Below, one piece after another: positions 1 through 9,284 of a DNA stretch of 64,000 nucleotides (position 1 is the stretch's first letter; each line of letters begins with the position of its first letter). The notes under the pieces were generated by a model that did not search any database, was not told the origin of the DNA, and worked only from the letters and a program-made list of their open reading frames with translations. The stretch comes from Psychroflexus curvus (GTDB taxonomy: Bacteria > Bacteroidota > Bacteroidia > Flavobacteriales > Flavobacteriaceae): assembly GCF_020164585.1 (NCBI RefSeq), contig NZ_JAIQZF010000002.1, forward strand, positions 186,001 through 250,000. Direction: 5' to 3'. Both the position numbers and the translations under genes were made by a program.

Positions 1-651
1 GGGGCCTTCGTAGTGAAAGTTAAGCGCTTCAATGATATTATCCTGAGTCGGTTTTTTACCGATTTTAGCTTTGGTCAGATAGGTTTTAAGAGCGCCAACG
101 CTGGGGTCAATGCCGATGGCATTATCGTTGAGCACAATCAAAAGGTTAGCTTTGGTCACTCCGGCATGATTCAGGCCTTCAAACGCCATCCCGGAGGCTA
201 TGGAGGCATCACCAATCACAGCGATGTGTTGTTTGTTGAAATCGCCTTTCAACTGAGAAGAAATAGCCATGCCCAATGCAGCTGAGATGGAGGTGGAGCT
301 GTGACCGGTACCAAAGGTGTCGTAGATGCTTTCTTCACGTTTTGGAAAACCAGAGATGCCGTTAAGCTTTCTGTTGGTTTCAAAACTATCCCGTCGACCG
401 GTTAAGATTTTATGACCGTAAGCCTGGTGGCCTACGTCCCAGACCAGCAGGTCTTTTGGAGTTTCAAAGCAGTAGTGAAGGGCAATGGTGAGTTCCACCA
501 CGCCCAGGCTGGCACCCAGATGGCCTTCCTTGGTCGAAACGATGTCTATGATAAACTCCCTTAGCTCCCGGGCTAATTGCTGCAACTGTTGAGTTTCAAG
601 CTCACGTAAGTCTTCCGGAGAATTTATGTTGGAAAGCAAATCTAAAGTCAT
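1..651 (-). CDS. dxs: 1-deoxy-D-xylulose-5-phosphate synthase, N-terminal part (cut by window edge)
   Basis: Thiamine-diphosphate enzyme that condenses pyruvate with glyceraldehyde-3-phosphate, the first step of the MEP isoprenoid pathway. Starting from the ATG at 649-651, 217 codons run open to the left edge without a stop. The translation begins [18 protein letters not shown] and contains the DXS landmarks [29 protein letters not shown] and the ThDP/Mg binding segment [18 protein letters not shown] followed by LNDN. The C-terminal two thirds lie outside. It runs divergently from the tonB gene at 1045. Identification is firm; integrity beyond the edge is unknown. Confidence 0.95.
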   Translation of the reverse strand, partial: MTLDLLSNINSPEDLRELETQQLQQLARELREFIIDIVSTKEGHLGASLGVVELTIALHYCFETPKDLLVWDVGHQAYGHKILTGRRDSFETNRKLNGISGFPKREESIYDTFGTGHSSTSISAALGMAISSQLKGDFNKQHIAVIGDASIASGMAFEGLNHAGVTKANLLIVLNDNAIGIDPSVGALKTYLTKAKIGKKPTQDNIIEALNFHYEGP

Positions 652-1044
652 GAGACAAAGTTACCAATAGTCTGTGAGTTTTTGAGCGATGAGAGAGAAG
701 TAAAAGTAAGTAAATTTAAAATCTATAGTCTGTGAGTCTTTGAGTTTTTGAGTGATGAGAGGTGAGTGAATTATGCGTCATACTAAAGCTGTTTTATTGA
801 TCTAAAGAAATTTGTTAAGCATAACCATTGGCTAACTTATTAAGATTTTTTTAATGTCATCACCCTTCGATTACACTCAGGACAGGCAGAGGAACGGAGG
901 TCACGAAGAGGACACAAGGTACTACTCACGAATTGAAATCAGCAGGTTTAAAATTTGCTGTCTTTACATTGAAACTATTTTAAGCAGACCTGATTTCTGT
1001 CATAAATTTAAAATTGAGTTTTTCTTAAATTAGTAACAGTTCTA
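652..1044. other. Non-coding spacer dxs/tonB
   Basis: A divergent spacer of 393 bases with no credible ORF. It presumably holds the promoters of both flanking genes, although no clean TAnnTTTG box is visible. It contains a diverged direct repeat (667-695 and 725-761) and, around 893-916, a stretch resembling the dispersed motif TTCACGAAGA-n-ACACAAAG also seen near 30850 and 61870. Confidence 0.6.
667..761. repeat. Two copies of a GTGAGT-TTTGAG-GATGAGAG repeat
   Basis: ATAGTCTGTGAGT followed by TTTTGAGCGATGAGAG at 667-695 recurs at 725-761 with one base change and an extra internal TCTTTGAG unit. The two copies are 30 bases apart. The second copy looks like the first after slippage of an 8-base unit. 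No coding content is seen. Confidence 0.6.
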
Positions 1045-1815
1045 ATGCCTAGGATCATGAAAATTAAAAAGTATCCCAAAAAAGACCTTTCCAAGTATAG
1101 TCTTATTTTTTTTCAAATAGGTCTTATCATATCCCTTTCGTTCTCACTTATAATGATAGAACGTAAAACTTACAGAAATGAACACACCGAAACAGAAGTC
1201 TTATATCTCAATTTAATAGAAAAAGAATCTGCACCTATAACAGAAATAAAAAATACTCCACCACCTCCACCTCCAGCCCCGCCGGCGCCTGTTCCTGAGG
1301 TCATTAGGATTGTTGATAATGATTTAGACATACAGGAGGTAAACATAAAATCTACAGAAACCAATCAAAATGAGAGTGTTAACGTAAAAACAACTCAAAA
1401 AACAGGTGAAATTGTGAGCGTGGGAGAAGTGGAAGATGTAGAAGAGGTGATAGAAGACGTGCCTTTTTCAGTGATTGAAACCGTGCCGGTGTTTCCTGGG
1501 TGTGAGGGTCTGAAAAGCAATGAAGAAAGAAAAGAATGCATGAACCGGAAAGTAAATGAATTTATGCATGAAAAATTTGACATGGACATTGCAAGCGATT
1601 TAAAACTCAGCGGAACACATCGTGTATTCATAGGCTTCAAGATCGATCATACAGGATCTATCGTTGACATTGCGGCCAGGGCACCTCACCCAAAATTAGA
1701 GTCTGAAGGTATAAGAGTTGTTAAAATGCTACCTGACATGAAGCCTGGCGAACAACGTGGTCGACCGGTGGGTGTATTATTCTCTTTATCTGTGATTATT
1801 AAAATAATTGATTGA
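1045..1815 (+). CDS. TonB-family energy transducer
   Basis: Couples the proton-motive force at the inner membrane to TonB-dependent outer-membrane receptors. A short basic N-terminus is followed by one membrane anchor (about residues 18-39), a periplasmic proline-rich stretch (PPPPPPAPPAPVP, about residues 72-84), an acidic linker, and a C-terminal TonB-type domain from about residue 143. The Bacteroidota signature VFPGCEG with a second Cys (KECMNRK) is present. The second in-frame ATG (1057, MKIKKYPKKDLSKY) matches related proteins better than the first and may be the true start. The gene stands alone; no ExbB/ExbD genes are nearby. Which receptors it serves cannot be told. Confidence 0.85.
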   Translation: MPRIMKIKKYPKKDLSKYSLIFFQIGLIISLSFSLIMIERKTYRNEHTETEVLYLNLIEKESAPITEIKNTPPPPPPAPPAPVPEVIRIVDNDLDIQEVNIKSTETNQNESVNVKTTQKTGEIVSVGEVEDVEEVIEDVPFSVIETVPVFPGCEGLKSNEERKECMNRKVNEFMHEKFDMDIASDLKLSGTHRVFIGFKIDHTGSIVDIAARAPHPKLESEGIRVVKMLPDMKPGEQRGRPVGVLFSLSVIIKIID

Positions 1816-1959
1816 ATCCTATTTTATTAAAGCCTGACTTCTTCAATTGTTGTTTATCAGGTTTCGGAGGTAGGGCTGTGGTTTTTTATTACCCTTAGAT
1901 CATATCAGGACAGACTTGGGCCAAGAGATACAAAAGCTCGCGGAGTAATTTCATTTAAG

Positions 1960-3618
1960 TCAAATCCCATTAGGAATCGCTTCAATAAGTTGTTTTGTGT
2001 AGGCTTTTTTAGGATGAGCATAGACCGCATCAGCTTCGCCACGTTCTACAATTTTACCCTGATGCATCACCAAAAGTTGATCTGCCATATACTTGACGAC
2101 CGCCAGATCGTGAGAAATAAAGATATAGGTGAATCCAAAATCAGATTTGAGTTCGTTGAGCAAGTTTAAGACCTGGGCCTGTACCGAAATATCCAAAGCC
2201 GACACCGACTCATCACAAATGATCAGTTTAGGTTCCACGGCAATGGTTCTGGCAATGCCGATACGTTGACGCTGCCCCCCGCTAAATTCATGGGGATACC
2301 TGTCGAAATGCTCTTCAGACAGCCCCACGCGTTTCAAAATCTGTATGGTTTTTTCCCGTCTTGATGCTGCATTGCCATACAGGCCATGCACCTTCATGGG
2401 TTCCATAATGGTTTTGCCTACCGAAAGTCGTGGATTTAAACTCGAAAACGGATCCTGAAAAATCAACTGAATGTCTTTTCTGAGGTGTCTTAAGGCTTCG
2501 CCTTTCAGTTTGGTAATGGACTTGCCCCGGTACAAAATATCGCCTTCGGTGGGGTCATCAAGCCTCAAAACAGCATTGCCTAGAGTCGATTTTCCGCAAC
2601 CGGATTCACCAACCAGACCCAAAGTTTCGCCTTTGTAAATTTTAAAACTTACATCGTCTACAGCATTTATTTTTTCAGCTTTTTCAAACCAGCCAGCATT
2701 CGAAATAAAGGTTTTTCTGACGTTTCTGACTTCAAGCAAAGGGGGTCTGGAGTAAATGAGTTCATGTCTTTTTTTTCTCTCTTCTGAAGTTTCTATGGAA
2801 GAGTTTGGAACCTCCTGCATATAATCTTTAACTGTAGGCAAAGCTTTAAGACGATGTTTGGTAGAAGGTTTGGAAGCTAAAAGTGCCTTGGTATATTGAT
2901 GTCTGGCGTTTTTGAAAATAGTGACCACATCGTTCTGTTCCACAATCTCACCTTTGTACATCACCGCCACTCGATCTGCTAATTCTGAGACTAAAGCCAG
3001 ATCATGGGAAATGAAGATGATACTCATCTCTGTTTCCTGCTGTAAGGATTTGAGCAGTTTCAAAATTTCCTTCTGAACCGTGACGTCTAAAGCTGTGGTA
3101 GGTTCGTCTGCAATCAGGATTTTGGGTTTGCAGGCAATCGCCATGGCAATCATGACGCGTTGCTTTTGCCCGCCACTGATTTGGTGAGGATAACTCTTGA
3201 AGATGGCTTCTGGTCTGGGCAATTTTACTTTTTCAAAAAGGCTTAAGACTTCTTGTTTTACCTGCGCTTTAGAGAGGTTTTTATGCCGAATCAACACTTC
3301 TTCCACTTGTTTTCCGCAGCGCATCGACGGATTTAGCGAACTCATAGGCTCCTGAAAAATCATCGAAATGTCATTGCCTCGAATTTTTTGGAACTGCTGT
3401 TCACTAAAATTTGTGAGTTCCTGGTCTTGAAACAAAATCGAACCCTCTACTCTAGCTTTTGGACCGAGTAAGCCTAAAATGGACAATGTCGACACCGATT
3501 TCCCAGAGCCGGATTCACCTACAATGCCCAGAATTTGGTTGGGTTGCAGATCAAAACTGACGTTCTTGATGACGTGTTCTTCTCCAAAATATATGTTGAG
3601 ATTACTAACTTTAAGCAT
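1960..3618 (-). CDS. ABC transporter ATPase with two nucleotide-binding domains (oligopeptide/dipeptide type)
   Basis: A cytoplasmic ATPase fusing the two NBDs that are separate DppD/OppD and DppF/OppF proteins elsewhere. NBD1 has Walker A GESGSGKS (residues 34-41) and signature SGGQKQR; NBD2 starts near residue 293 with Walker A GESGCGKS and signature SGGQRQR. The linker after NBD1 is the Opp-type C-terminal extension. The permeases and binding protein are not in the window, so the substrate is inferred only from family resemblance (YejF/Dpp type). Its start codon overlaps the stop of the upstream exonuclease by one base (TAATG), which implies translational coupling. Confidence 0.9.
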   Translation of the reverse strand: MLKVSNLNIYFGEEHVIKNVSFDLQPNQILGIVGESGSGKSVSTLSILGLLGPKARVEGSILFQDQELTNFSEQQFQKIRGNDISMIFQEPMSSLNPSMRCGKQVEEVLIRHKNLSKAQVKQEVLSLFEKVKLPRPEAIFKSYPHQISGGQKQRVMIAMAIACKPKILIADEPTTALDVTVQKEILKLLKSLQQETEMSIIFISHDLALVSELADRVAVMYKGEIVEQNDVVTIFKNARHQYTKALLASKPSTKHRLKALPTVKDYMQEVPNSSIETSEERKKRHELIYSRPPLLEVRNVRKTFISNAGWFEKAEKINAVDDVSFKIYKGETLGLVGESGCGKSTLGNAVLRLDDPTEGDILYRGKSITKLKGEALRHLRKDIQLIFQDPFSSLNPRLSVGKTIMEPMKVHGLYGNAASRREKTIQILKRVGLSEEHFDRYPHEFSGGQRQRIGIARTIAVEPKLIICDESVSALDISVQAQVLNLLNELKSDFGFTYIFISHDLAVVKYMADQLLVMHQGKIVERGEADAVYAHPKKAYTKQLIEAIPNGI

Positions 3619-4331
3619 TAAACAGAGATAAGTTCATGATCTTCCAAAAGGTCTTCCTGGCGAAGTTTTAAAATCACCTGCGCAACTGCAATAACGTCTT
3701 TTTCGCAGTAGGTCACAATCCTAGCTATGTCTTTTTCTTTGTAATATACGTCTCTCACTTGGCTGCCGTCGATGTCATCCTTTGGAGAGGGAATATTGAA
3801 AAGTTCGGTGAGTAACTTTAATGAGGTATAGTGTTTATAATCCCCGAATTTCCATAGTTCCAGCGTGTCCAGGTGCGGAATTTCCCAGGGTTTTTTACCA
3901 TAAAACTGAAGCTTTTCCGGCAGTGAAATCCCGTGAATCAGCATGCGTCTGGCGATGTAGGGAAAATCAAATTCCTTGGCATTGTGCCCGCACATCAGGT
4001 GATGGGGTAAGCTGAAATAATCTTCAACCAGAATCTTGAAACGTTTTAATAAGTCGTTTTCTTCACCAAAAAAGCTGGTGGTTCTGAATTTGCGTTCGTT
4101 GCCCTTAAAATTAAAATACCCCACCGAAATGCATACGATCTTTCCGAATTCTGCCCAGATGCCGGCACGCTCGTAAAATTCCTCAGCTGTAAACTCTTCT
4201 TTCCGCTGGTACTGCGTTTTATCGGCATACAGCTTTTGTTTCGCGGGAGTTAAGTCCTCAAAATCCTCCTGTTCAGGAACGGTTTCTATGTCCAGAAAGA
4301 GGATGTGTTCCAGGTTGAGTTTATGTAGCAT
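3618..4331 (-). CDS. PolB-like 3'-5' exonuclease (PF10108 type)
   Basis: A stand-alone DEDD exonuclease related to the proofreading domain of family B DNA polymerases. Exo I is seen as FLDIETVP (D14, E16), Exo II as GHNAKEFDFPYIARRM, and Exo III as YCEKDVIAVAQVIL, so all four acidic metal ligands are present. At 237 residues it is about the usual length for this single-domain family. Its cellular role is not established; nucleic-acid processing or repair is an inference from the fold. It is the first gene of a two-gene unit and overlaps the ABC ATPase start by one base. Confidence 0.8.
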   Translation of the reverse strand: MLHKLNLEHILFLDIETVPEQEDFEDLTPAKQKLYADKTQYQRKEEFTAEEFYERAGIWAEFGKIVCISVGYFNFKGNERKFRTTSFFGEENDLLKRFKILVEDYFSLPHHLMCGHNAKEFDFPYIARRMLIHGISLPEKLQFYGKKPWEIPHLDTLELWKFGDYKHYTSLKLLTELFNIPSPKDDIDGSQVRDVYYKEKDIARIVTYCEKDVIAVAQVILKLRQEDLLEDHELISV

Positions 4332-4478
4332 GCTTCAGAGGTGTTTTTTAAGATAACTAAATTAGTTATTTTAGAAGGAATTTGAATTCAATTTGACAAG
4401 TAAAAGACTACTCAAAACAACTTCAAAAGAGATTGTAATTATCTTAAAGTCAAAGTTCTGTAATTCAAAAAATAAACT

Positions 4479-4486
4479 TACTTTTG
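4479..4486 (+). promoter_or_regulatory. Putative -7 promoter box of rpsP
   Basis: TACTTTTG matches the Bacteroidota -7 consensus TAnnTTTG exactly. It lies 50 bases before the rpsP ATG, leaving a leader of roughly 40 bases. No good -33 TTG is seen at the expected spacing. Confidence 0.5.
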
Positions 4487-4505
4487 CACCTCATTATTAA
4501 TAACA

Positions 4506-4520
4506 GGAGTCGGGAACTCC
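4506..4520 (+). promoter_or_regulatory. Short stem-loop in the rpsP leader
   Basis: GGAGT (4506-4510) and ACTCC (4516-4520) can pair around a CGGGA loop, within the likely 5' untranslated leader and 15 bases before the rpsP start codon. Ribosomal-protein genes are often regulated by structured leaders. Here the structure is small and regulation is only a possibility. Confidence 0.35.
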
Positions 4521-4535
4521 AAAATTTAATTTTTT

Positions 4536-5114
4536 ATGCCAGTTAAAATAAGATTACAAAGACACGGTAAGAAAGGAAAACCTTTTTACTGGATCGTCGC
4601 TGCAGATGTTCGTTCAAAAAGAGATGGTAAATACCTTGAAAAATTAGGAATTTACAATCCTGTAACTCAGCCTGCAACTATTGAGCTAGACATTGATTCG
4701 TCTGTGAAATGGTTAAGAAACGGTGCACAACCAACCGACACTGCAAAACGTATTTTATCTTACAAAGGCGCTTTGATGAAAAAACACCTGCTAGCGGGCG
4801 TTGACAAAGGAGCCTTGACAGAAGAAGAAGCAGAGAAGAAATTCGAAGCCTGGATGTCTGAAAAAGAAGATAAAATATCTACTGCTGAAGAAAAAGCTGC
4901 TAAAGCTAAAGATGCAGAAAAGCAAAAAGCATTGGAAGCCGAAAGAGAAGTGAATGCTAAGCGTGAAGCTGAAGCAAAAGCTGCTCAGGAAGAGGAAGAA
5001 GCTAAAGCTAAAGAAGAAGCAGATGCAAAAGCTGCTGCAGCTGCAGAAGCTGAGGCAGAAGCAGAAACTCCTGCTGAAGAAGAATCTTCTGAAGAAACTA
5101 AAAAAGAGGACTAA
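4536..5114 (+). CDS. rpsP: 30S ribosomal protein S16 with long charged C-terminal extension
   Basis: A small-subunit ribosomal protein of the 16S 5' domain. The first 80 or so residues are canonical S16 (MPVKIRLQRHGKKGKPFYWI, YLEKLGIYNP, WLRNGAQPTDTAKRIL). The remaining 110 residues are an Ala/Glu/Lys-rich, probably helical tail, making the protein about twice the length of E. coli S16; such tails are common in Bacteroidota S16. rimM follows 12 bases downstream; trmD and rplS, which complete the operon in many bacteria, are absent. The start is supported by the family N-terminus. Confidence 0.97.
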   Translation: MPVKIRLQRHGKKGKPFYWIVAADVRSKRDGKYLEKLGIYNPVTQPATIELDIDSSVKWLRNGAQPTDTAKRILSYKGALMKKHLLAGVDKGALTEEEAEKKFEAWMSEKEDKISTAEEKAAKAKDAEKQKALEAEREVNAKREAEAKAAQEEEEAKAKEEADAKAAAAAEAEAEAETPAEEESSEETKKED

Positions 5115-5126
5115 TAATTTAGTGCG

Positions 5127-5657
5127 ATGACAAAAGACCAGTGTTATTATTTAGGTCACATCGTGAGTAAATTTAGTTTTAAGGGTGAGTTGCAAATCAA
5201 ATTAGATACCGACGAACCTGAACTCTATGAAAACCTGGAATCAATTTTTGTGGATTACCGCAATAAATTGATTCCTTTTTTTGTGGAAAAATCTAACTTA
5301 CAAAAAAGCAACCTGCTTCGTGTTAAGCTTGAAGAAGTGGACGAAGAGGCAGATGCAGATGACCTGCTCAAAAGAGATGTTTACTTGCCTTTATCTCAAC
5401 TCCCCAAATTGGGCCCTGATCAATTTTACTATCATGAGATTATAGGTTTTAAAGCTGTGGATGAAGTTCATGGTGAGATAGGCTCGATTAAATTTGTCAA
5501 TGACCAAAGCATGCAGGCGCTTTTCTTTATCGATTTTAATGGCAGAGAAATCATTATTCCTGTACACGATAAGTTTATTCAAAAAATTGACAAGGAAGAA
5601 CAAGTGATTTATTTCAAAACTCCGGAAGGCTTAATCGATATGTATCTGGAAGATTAG
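5127..5657 (+). CDS. rimM: 16S rRNA processing protein RimM
   Basis: Assembly factor for the 30S head, which binds S19 and aids 16S maturation. The N-terminal RimM barrel (YLGHIVSKFSFKGELQIKLDTD) and C-terminal PRC-like barrel (YYHEIIGFKAVDEVHGEIG, EIIIPVHDKFIQKID) are both present over 176 residues, the normal size. It is co-transcribed with rpsP. Its last codons form the left arm of a terminator hairpin shared with the converging rodA. Confidence 0.95.
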   Translation: MTKDQCYYLGHIVSKFSFKGELQIKLDTDEPELYENLESIFVDYRNKLIPFFVEKSNLQKSNLLRVKLEEVDEEADADDLLKRDVYLPLSQLPKLGPDQFYYHEIIGFKAVDEVHGEIGSIKFVNDQSMQALFFIDFNGREIIIPVHDKFIQKIDKEEQVIYFKTPEGLIDMYLED

Positions 5658-5678
5658 AGTTTCTAATCCAGACTTTTT
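5645..5678 (+). terminator. Terminator hairpin overlapping both stop codons of rimM and rodA
   Basis: TCTGG (5645-5649) pairs with CCAGA (5668-5672) and ATTAG (5653-5657) with CTAAT (5663-5667), with a three-base bulge and an AGTTT loop. A T5 run follows at 5674-5678. The stem contains the rimM stop (5655-5657) and, on the other strand, the rodA stop (5663-5665). The U-tract favours termination of the plus-strand transcript; function for the minus strand is less clear. Confidence 0.7.
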
Positions 5679-6913
5679 CGTTTAGCATCCAGCTTTAAAA
5701 AAATAAGTACCAGAATCAAAAATCCCCATAATCCTGAACCCCCATAACTAAAGAATGGTAAAGGAATTCCTACTGTTGGGAAAAGGCCAATAACCATGGC
5801 TATATTTACGAAAAAATGAACAAAAATCACGGATAAAACAGAGTAACCGTAAACTCTGCTAAATTGACTTTTTTGGCGTTCTGCTAAGTGAAACAATCTT
5901 AAAATAAGCATGGAAAACAAGAGGATAACTATACTTGTACCCATAAATCCCCATTCTTCACCAACGGTGCTAAAAATATAATCTGTGTGCTGTTCTGGAA
6001 CAAATCGGCCTTGAGTTTGTGAGCCTTTTAGCCAGCCTTTACCTGACCAGCCCCCGCTACCAATAGCAACTTCGCTTTGGTAAAGATTGAAAGCAGAACC
6101 TTTAATGTCGTTGGTTTCTCCAATGAGAACATCAAATCTATCTTTTTGGTGAGGTAATAAAACAGAATTAAGGATAAAATTTACAGAATACGAAAAGCCA
6201 AGTGCAAAAATTAAGGTTAAGGCATACCGCCACAATTTGGGTTTTTTCTTTCTATTGAAAAGATAGATAATAACAAATACAGCAACAAAAACCGGAGCAA
6301 AAATGCTAAACCCAAATTTAAGCGTGAGTATAAAAATAGCGGCAGCAAGGAATCCAAAGCTAATATAAAAATGAGGTAAGCCTTCCCTGTATAGGGGAAT
6401 CATAAAAGCCAAATAAATGACCGCACTTCCGGCATCAGGCTGAAGCATGATAAGAGCTAATGGTATGCCAATAATCGCGAAACCTTTGAGTTGAGAGGTG
6501 AACCTGGACAAATCGTTATCCATTTCACTAATGTATTTTGCTAATGCCAGTGCTACTGCGGTTTTTACAAACTCGGCTGGTTGAATACTGAAAGCACCGA
6601 AAGAATACCATGCCGTTTGCCCTGCAATAGTTTTACCGAAGAGAAAAAGCCCTATAAGGGACAGGAGGGCAAAAATATAAATGACATTCGCAAACCTTTT
6701 GAAGAATTTACTATCCATTGCAAGAATTACACTACTAATGACAAGCCCTAAAATAATCCACATCAGCTGTTTGCCGTAGATTTTGGATAAATCAAAAATA
6801 TTTTCTTCAAGACTTATGAAGGTAGTTGAGTAGATATTAACCCACCCAAATCCTATAAGTACAGTTATGATAAGGATTGTAAGCCAATCGATTTGCAGTA
6901 AAGTTTTGGGCAT
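5663..6913 (-). CDS. rodA: Rod-shape-determining protein RodA (SEDS glycosyltransferase)
   Basis: Polytopic SEDS-family peptidoglycan polymerase of the elongasome, working with PBP2. About ten membrane segments are visible over 416 residues, with family motifs such as FGAFSIQPAEFVKTAVALAL, MLQPDAGSAVIY, FVPEQHTDYIFSTVGEEWGF and GIPLPFFSYGGSGLW. It is the last gene of the purH-mre operon and starts 2 bases after mrdA. Confidence 0.96.
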   Translation of the reverse strand: MPKTLLQIDWLTILIITVLIGFGWVNIYSTTFISLEENIFDLSKIYGKQLMWIILGLVISSVILAMDSKFFKRFANVIYIFALLSLIGLFLFGKTIAGQTAWYSFGAFSIQPAEFVKTAVALALAKYISEMDNDLSRFTSQLKGFAIIGIPLALIMLQPDAGSAVIYLAFMIPLYREGLPHFYISFGFLAAAIFILTLKFGFSIFAPVFVAVFVIIYLFNRKKKPKLWRYALTLIFALGFSYSVNFILNSVLLPHQKDRFDVLIGETNDIKGSAFNLYQSEVAIGSGGWSGKGWLKGSQTQGRFVPEQHTDYIFSTVGEEWGFMGTSIVILLFSMLILRLFHLAERQKSQFSRVYGYSVLSVIFVHFFVNIAMVIGLFPTVGIPLPFFSYGGSGLWGFLILVLIFLKLDAKRKSLD

Positions 6914-6915
6914 TT

Positions 6916-8784
6916 TTACTGGTTAATTTTAAAAGGTTCTCCGGAATATGGTTTGGCGTATTCATCTTCCAAAGTATTGCTAAGAATCCATTTTTCCAAG
7001 TCTTTTCTTTCGATTTTGTCTTTCAGGTATTTCTCTATCATAAGACTAGAGATTCTGCCAGCGTACCTGGACCCCCAGTAACCATTTTCTACAAAAACGG
7101 CTAAGGCAATCTTTGGATTCTCTTTGGGGGCGAAGGCTACAAAAATAGAGTGATCTGTAAGCTGCATTCTTTCGCCGTCTACAACCGTGTAATTTTCGGA
7201 AGTTCCTGTTTTTCCACAAACTTCAATGCCTGGAACTCTTAGGTAAGAAGCTGTTCCATAATTGAACACGTCATGCATACCTTGTATGATAGGCTCGAAG
7301 TGCTCTTTGTCTATGGTTGTGACCTGCTTGGTTGTATATTTTTCGTCATCTATAGGTGAGCCAGCAACAGACTTGATGATATGAGGTCTGTAAAACCAGC
7401 CTTTGTTAGCAATGGCCGCAGTCGCATTGGCCAGTTGAACAGGTGTTGTAAGCACTTCACCCTGCCCAATGGCATTGGAGAGTGTTGCACTTGCATACCA
7501 CTTATAAGTAGGGTAGTTATAGGCTCTGTTATAATAATCTGAATCTGGTAACAGACCAGGGCTACCTACGGGTAAGTCATAGCCCAAATAATCTCCAAGG
7601 CCAAAACTGGCCATATGTTTTTGCCATACATCTATGCCTTTTTGAGGCGTGTCGTACTTTTCAATTGTTCTTCTATAGATCTGAGCAAAATACGCATTAC
7701 AGGAATGAGCGATGCCCGTTACCATTTCGACTGGGCTTGGATGATTGTGACACCCCATTCTAGCTCCTCTTCCGTAAGAATAACCACCATAGCAGTTGAA
7801 ACTTTCTTTCAGCCCTACAACACCTTCCTGCAAGGCAACGAGTCCGGTTAAGGCCTTAAATGGTGAACCTGGAGCATAAGTGGCTTGTAGTGCACGATTA
7901 TAAAGGGGTTTACTAATACTGTCATACCACAATCGGGTGAAGTTTCGAGAACGTTTTCTACCCACCAGTAAATCCGGATCGTAAGAGGGTGCTGTTACCA
8001 AGCTCAAAATTTCCCCTGTACTTGGTTCTATGGCTACAATACCTCCGCGTTTTCCCTGTAATAAAAGTTCTCCGTAAGCTTGAAGCTCCGCATCAATTGT
8101 AAGGTGCAGGTCACTTCCTTTTTGAGAAAGCGTATCGAATTTACCTTCTTTAAAGGGTTTAATATTCTTATTATGAATATCTCGTAGGTAATGCTTTACA
8201 CCTCTTTCCCCTCTCAAGACTTTTTCGTATTGCTCTTCAACACCTTGTTTTCCTTTTAAATCACCAGATTGGTAATATGAGTTTTGAGATATTTCTCCTT
8301 GTCCAACTTCGGCAATGTATCCCAGAATATTGGAGCTGTGGTCTACATTATAATCCCTTAATGACCTCTTCTGAATGTAAAAACCTTCGTATTTGTGCAT
8401 ACGCTCCTGTAAATATGCATATTCTTTTTTAGTGAGTTGAGGTGTAATTAAAGAGGCTAGTCTTGGGGAGTAGCGCCAGGCTTTCTGTAATTGTGTTTCG
8501 AGCCGTTCTGGAGTAAGTTTCAAAAGGCTGGCTAATTCCAGAGTGTCAAATTCTTTAATCTCCAGGGGCACTGCCATCACATCATAGGCTGGCTGGTTTC
8601 CAACCATTAGCTTCCCATTTCTGTCGTATATATAACCTCTCTGTGGATAGTCGTAAACTTTACGGACAGATATATTTGTGGAGACCTCATCGTAATTTTC
8701 ATTTAGGACTTGCAAATAAAACAGACGAATCAGAAAAAGGAAAGCAGTAAAACTCACTAAGAGGATAGGTAATAATTTTCTCAT
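6916..8784 (-). CDS. mrdA: Penicillin-binding protein 2, transpeptidase of the elongasome
   Basis: A class B PBP that cross-links peptidoglycan made by RodA. There is an N-terminal membrane anchor (about residues 5-24), a dimerisation domain, and a transpeptidase domain with the SxxK active serine (YAPGSPFKALTG), the SxN motif HSCNAYFAQIY and the KTG motif VCGKTGTSENY. The length of 622 residues is normal. The start overlaps the mreD stop by four bases (ATGA). Confidence 0.96.
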   Translation of the reverse strand: MRKLLPILLVSFTAFLFLIRLFYLQVLNENYDEVSTNISVRKVYDYPQRGYIYDRNGKLMVGNQPAYDVMAVPLEIKEFDTLELASLLKLTPERLETQLQKAWRYSPRLASLITPQLTKKEYAYLQERMHKYEGFYIQKRSLRDYNVDHSSNILGYIAEVGQGEISQNSYYQSGDLKGKQGVEEQYEKVLRGERGVKHYLRDIHNKNIKPFKEGKFDTLSQKGSDLHLTIDAELQAYGELLLQGKRGGIVAIEPSTGEILSLVTAPSYDPDLLVGRKRSRNFTRLWYDSISKPLYNRALQATYAPGSPFKALTGLVALQEGVVGLKESFNCYGGYSYGRGARMGCHNHPSPVEMVTGIAHSCNAYFAQIYRRTIEKYDTPQKGIDVWQKHMASFGLGDYLGYDLPVGSPGLLPDSDYYNRAYNYPTYKWYASATLSNAIGQGEVLTTPVQLANATAAIANKGWFYRPHIIKSVAGSPIDDEKYTTKQVTTIDKEHFEPIIQGMHDVFNYGTASYLRVPGIEVCGKTGTSENYTVVDGERMQLTDHSIFVAFAPKENPKIALAVFVENGYWGSRYAGRISSLMIEKYLKDKIERKDLEKWILSNTLEDEYAKPYSGEPFKINQ

Positions 8785-9284
8785 TTACGGTTCTTTCGAA
8801 TTAAGTTTAAAGTAATCATTATCAGTATAATACTAAAAATTGAAGAATAAACAATTTTTTCTAAAAGATATAGTAAATGATTAACACTAAAGATTTCTAA
8901 AGAGAAAAGAACAACATGATGTATGATTACCATGAAGCTAACGTAGACCAATCTAGATCTAAACGGGGCATCATAAAATTTTAAAGTTTGGTAGTCGTAG
9001 CTCAAGCCAAATGCATTTCTTAAGAACAAGGGCCTCAGGTAAGCAATGACTAAAGTTGCAGCGGCATGGATACCACCACTGTCTTCAAAAATATCTATGC
9101 ATATTCCCAGAACAAAAGCAAGCAAAAGCTTCTGGATAGAATTAATATTAAAAGGTAGAAGGATGATAAGTAAGGGGTAAATGTAGGGATTGATATAGCC
9201 GAAAACTTCAAAATGATTCAAGATCATTACTTGAACCAAGATGAGCAAAACAAACCTGATACTATTTATAAAATAGGTTTTCAT
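8781..9284 (-). CDS. mreD: Rod-shape-determining protein MreD
   Basis: A small inner-membrane protein of the MreBCD complex. It has 167 residues with about five hydrophobic segments and a loop containing the partly conserved GICIDIFEDSGGIHAAATLV. Sequence conservation of MreD is low, so the call rests on topology, size and position between mreC and mrdA. It begins one base past the mreC stop and ends in a four-base overlap with mrdA. Confidence 0.9.
   Translation of the reverse strand: MKTYFINSIRFVLLILVQVMILNHFEVFGYINPYIYPLLIILLPFNINSIQKLLLAFVLGICIDIFEDSGGIHAAATLVIAYLRPLFLRNAFGLSYDYQTLKFYDAPFRSRLVYVSFMVIIHHVVLFSLEIFSVNHLLYLLEKIVYSSIFSIILIMITLNLIRKNRK

Noticed and set aside
1250-1300. Proline codon run in tonB as a tandem DNA repeat
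   Set aside because: The CCA/CCT run simply encodes the proline-rich periplasmic segment expected in TonB.
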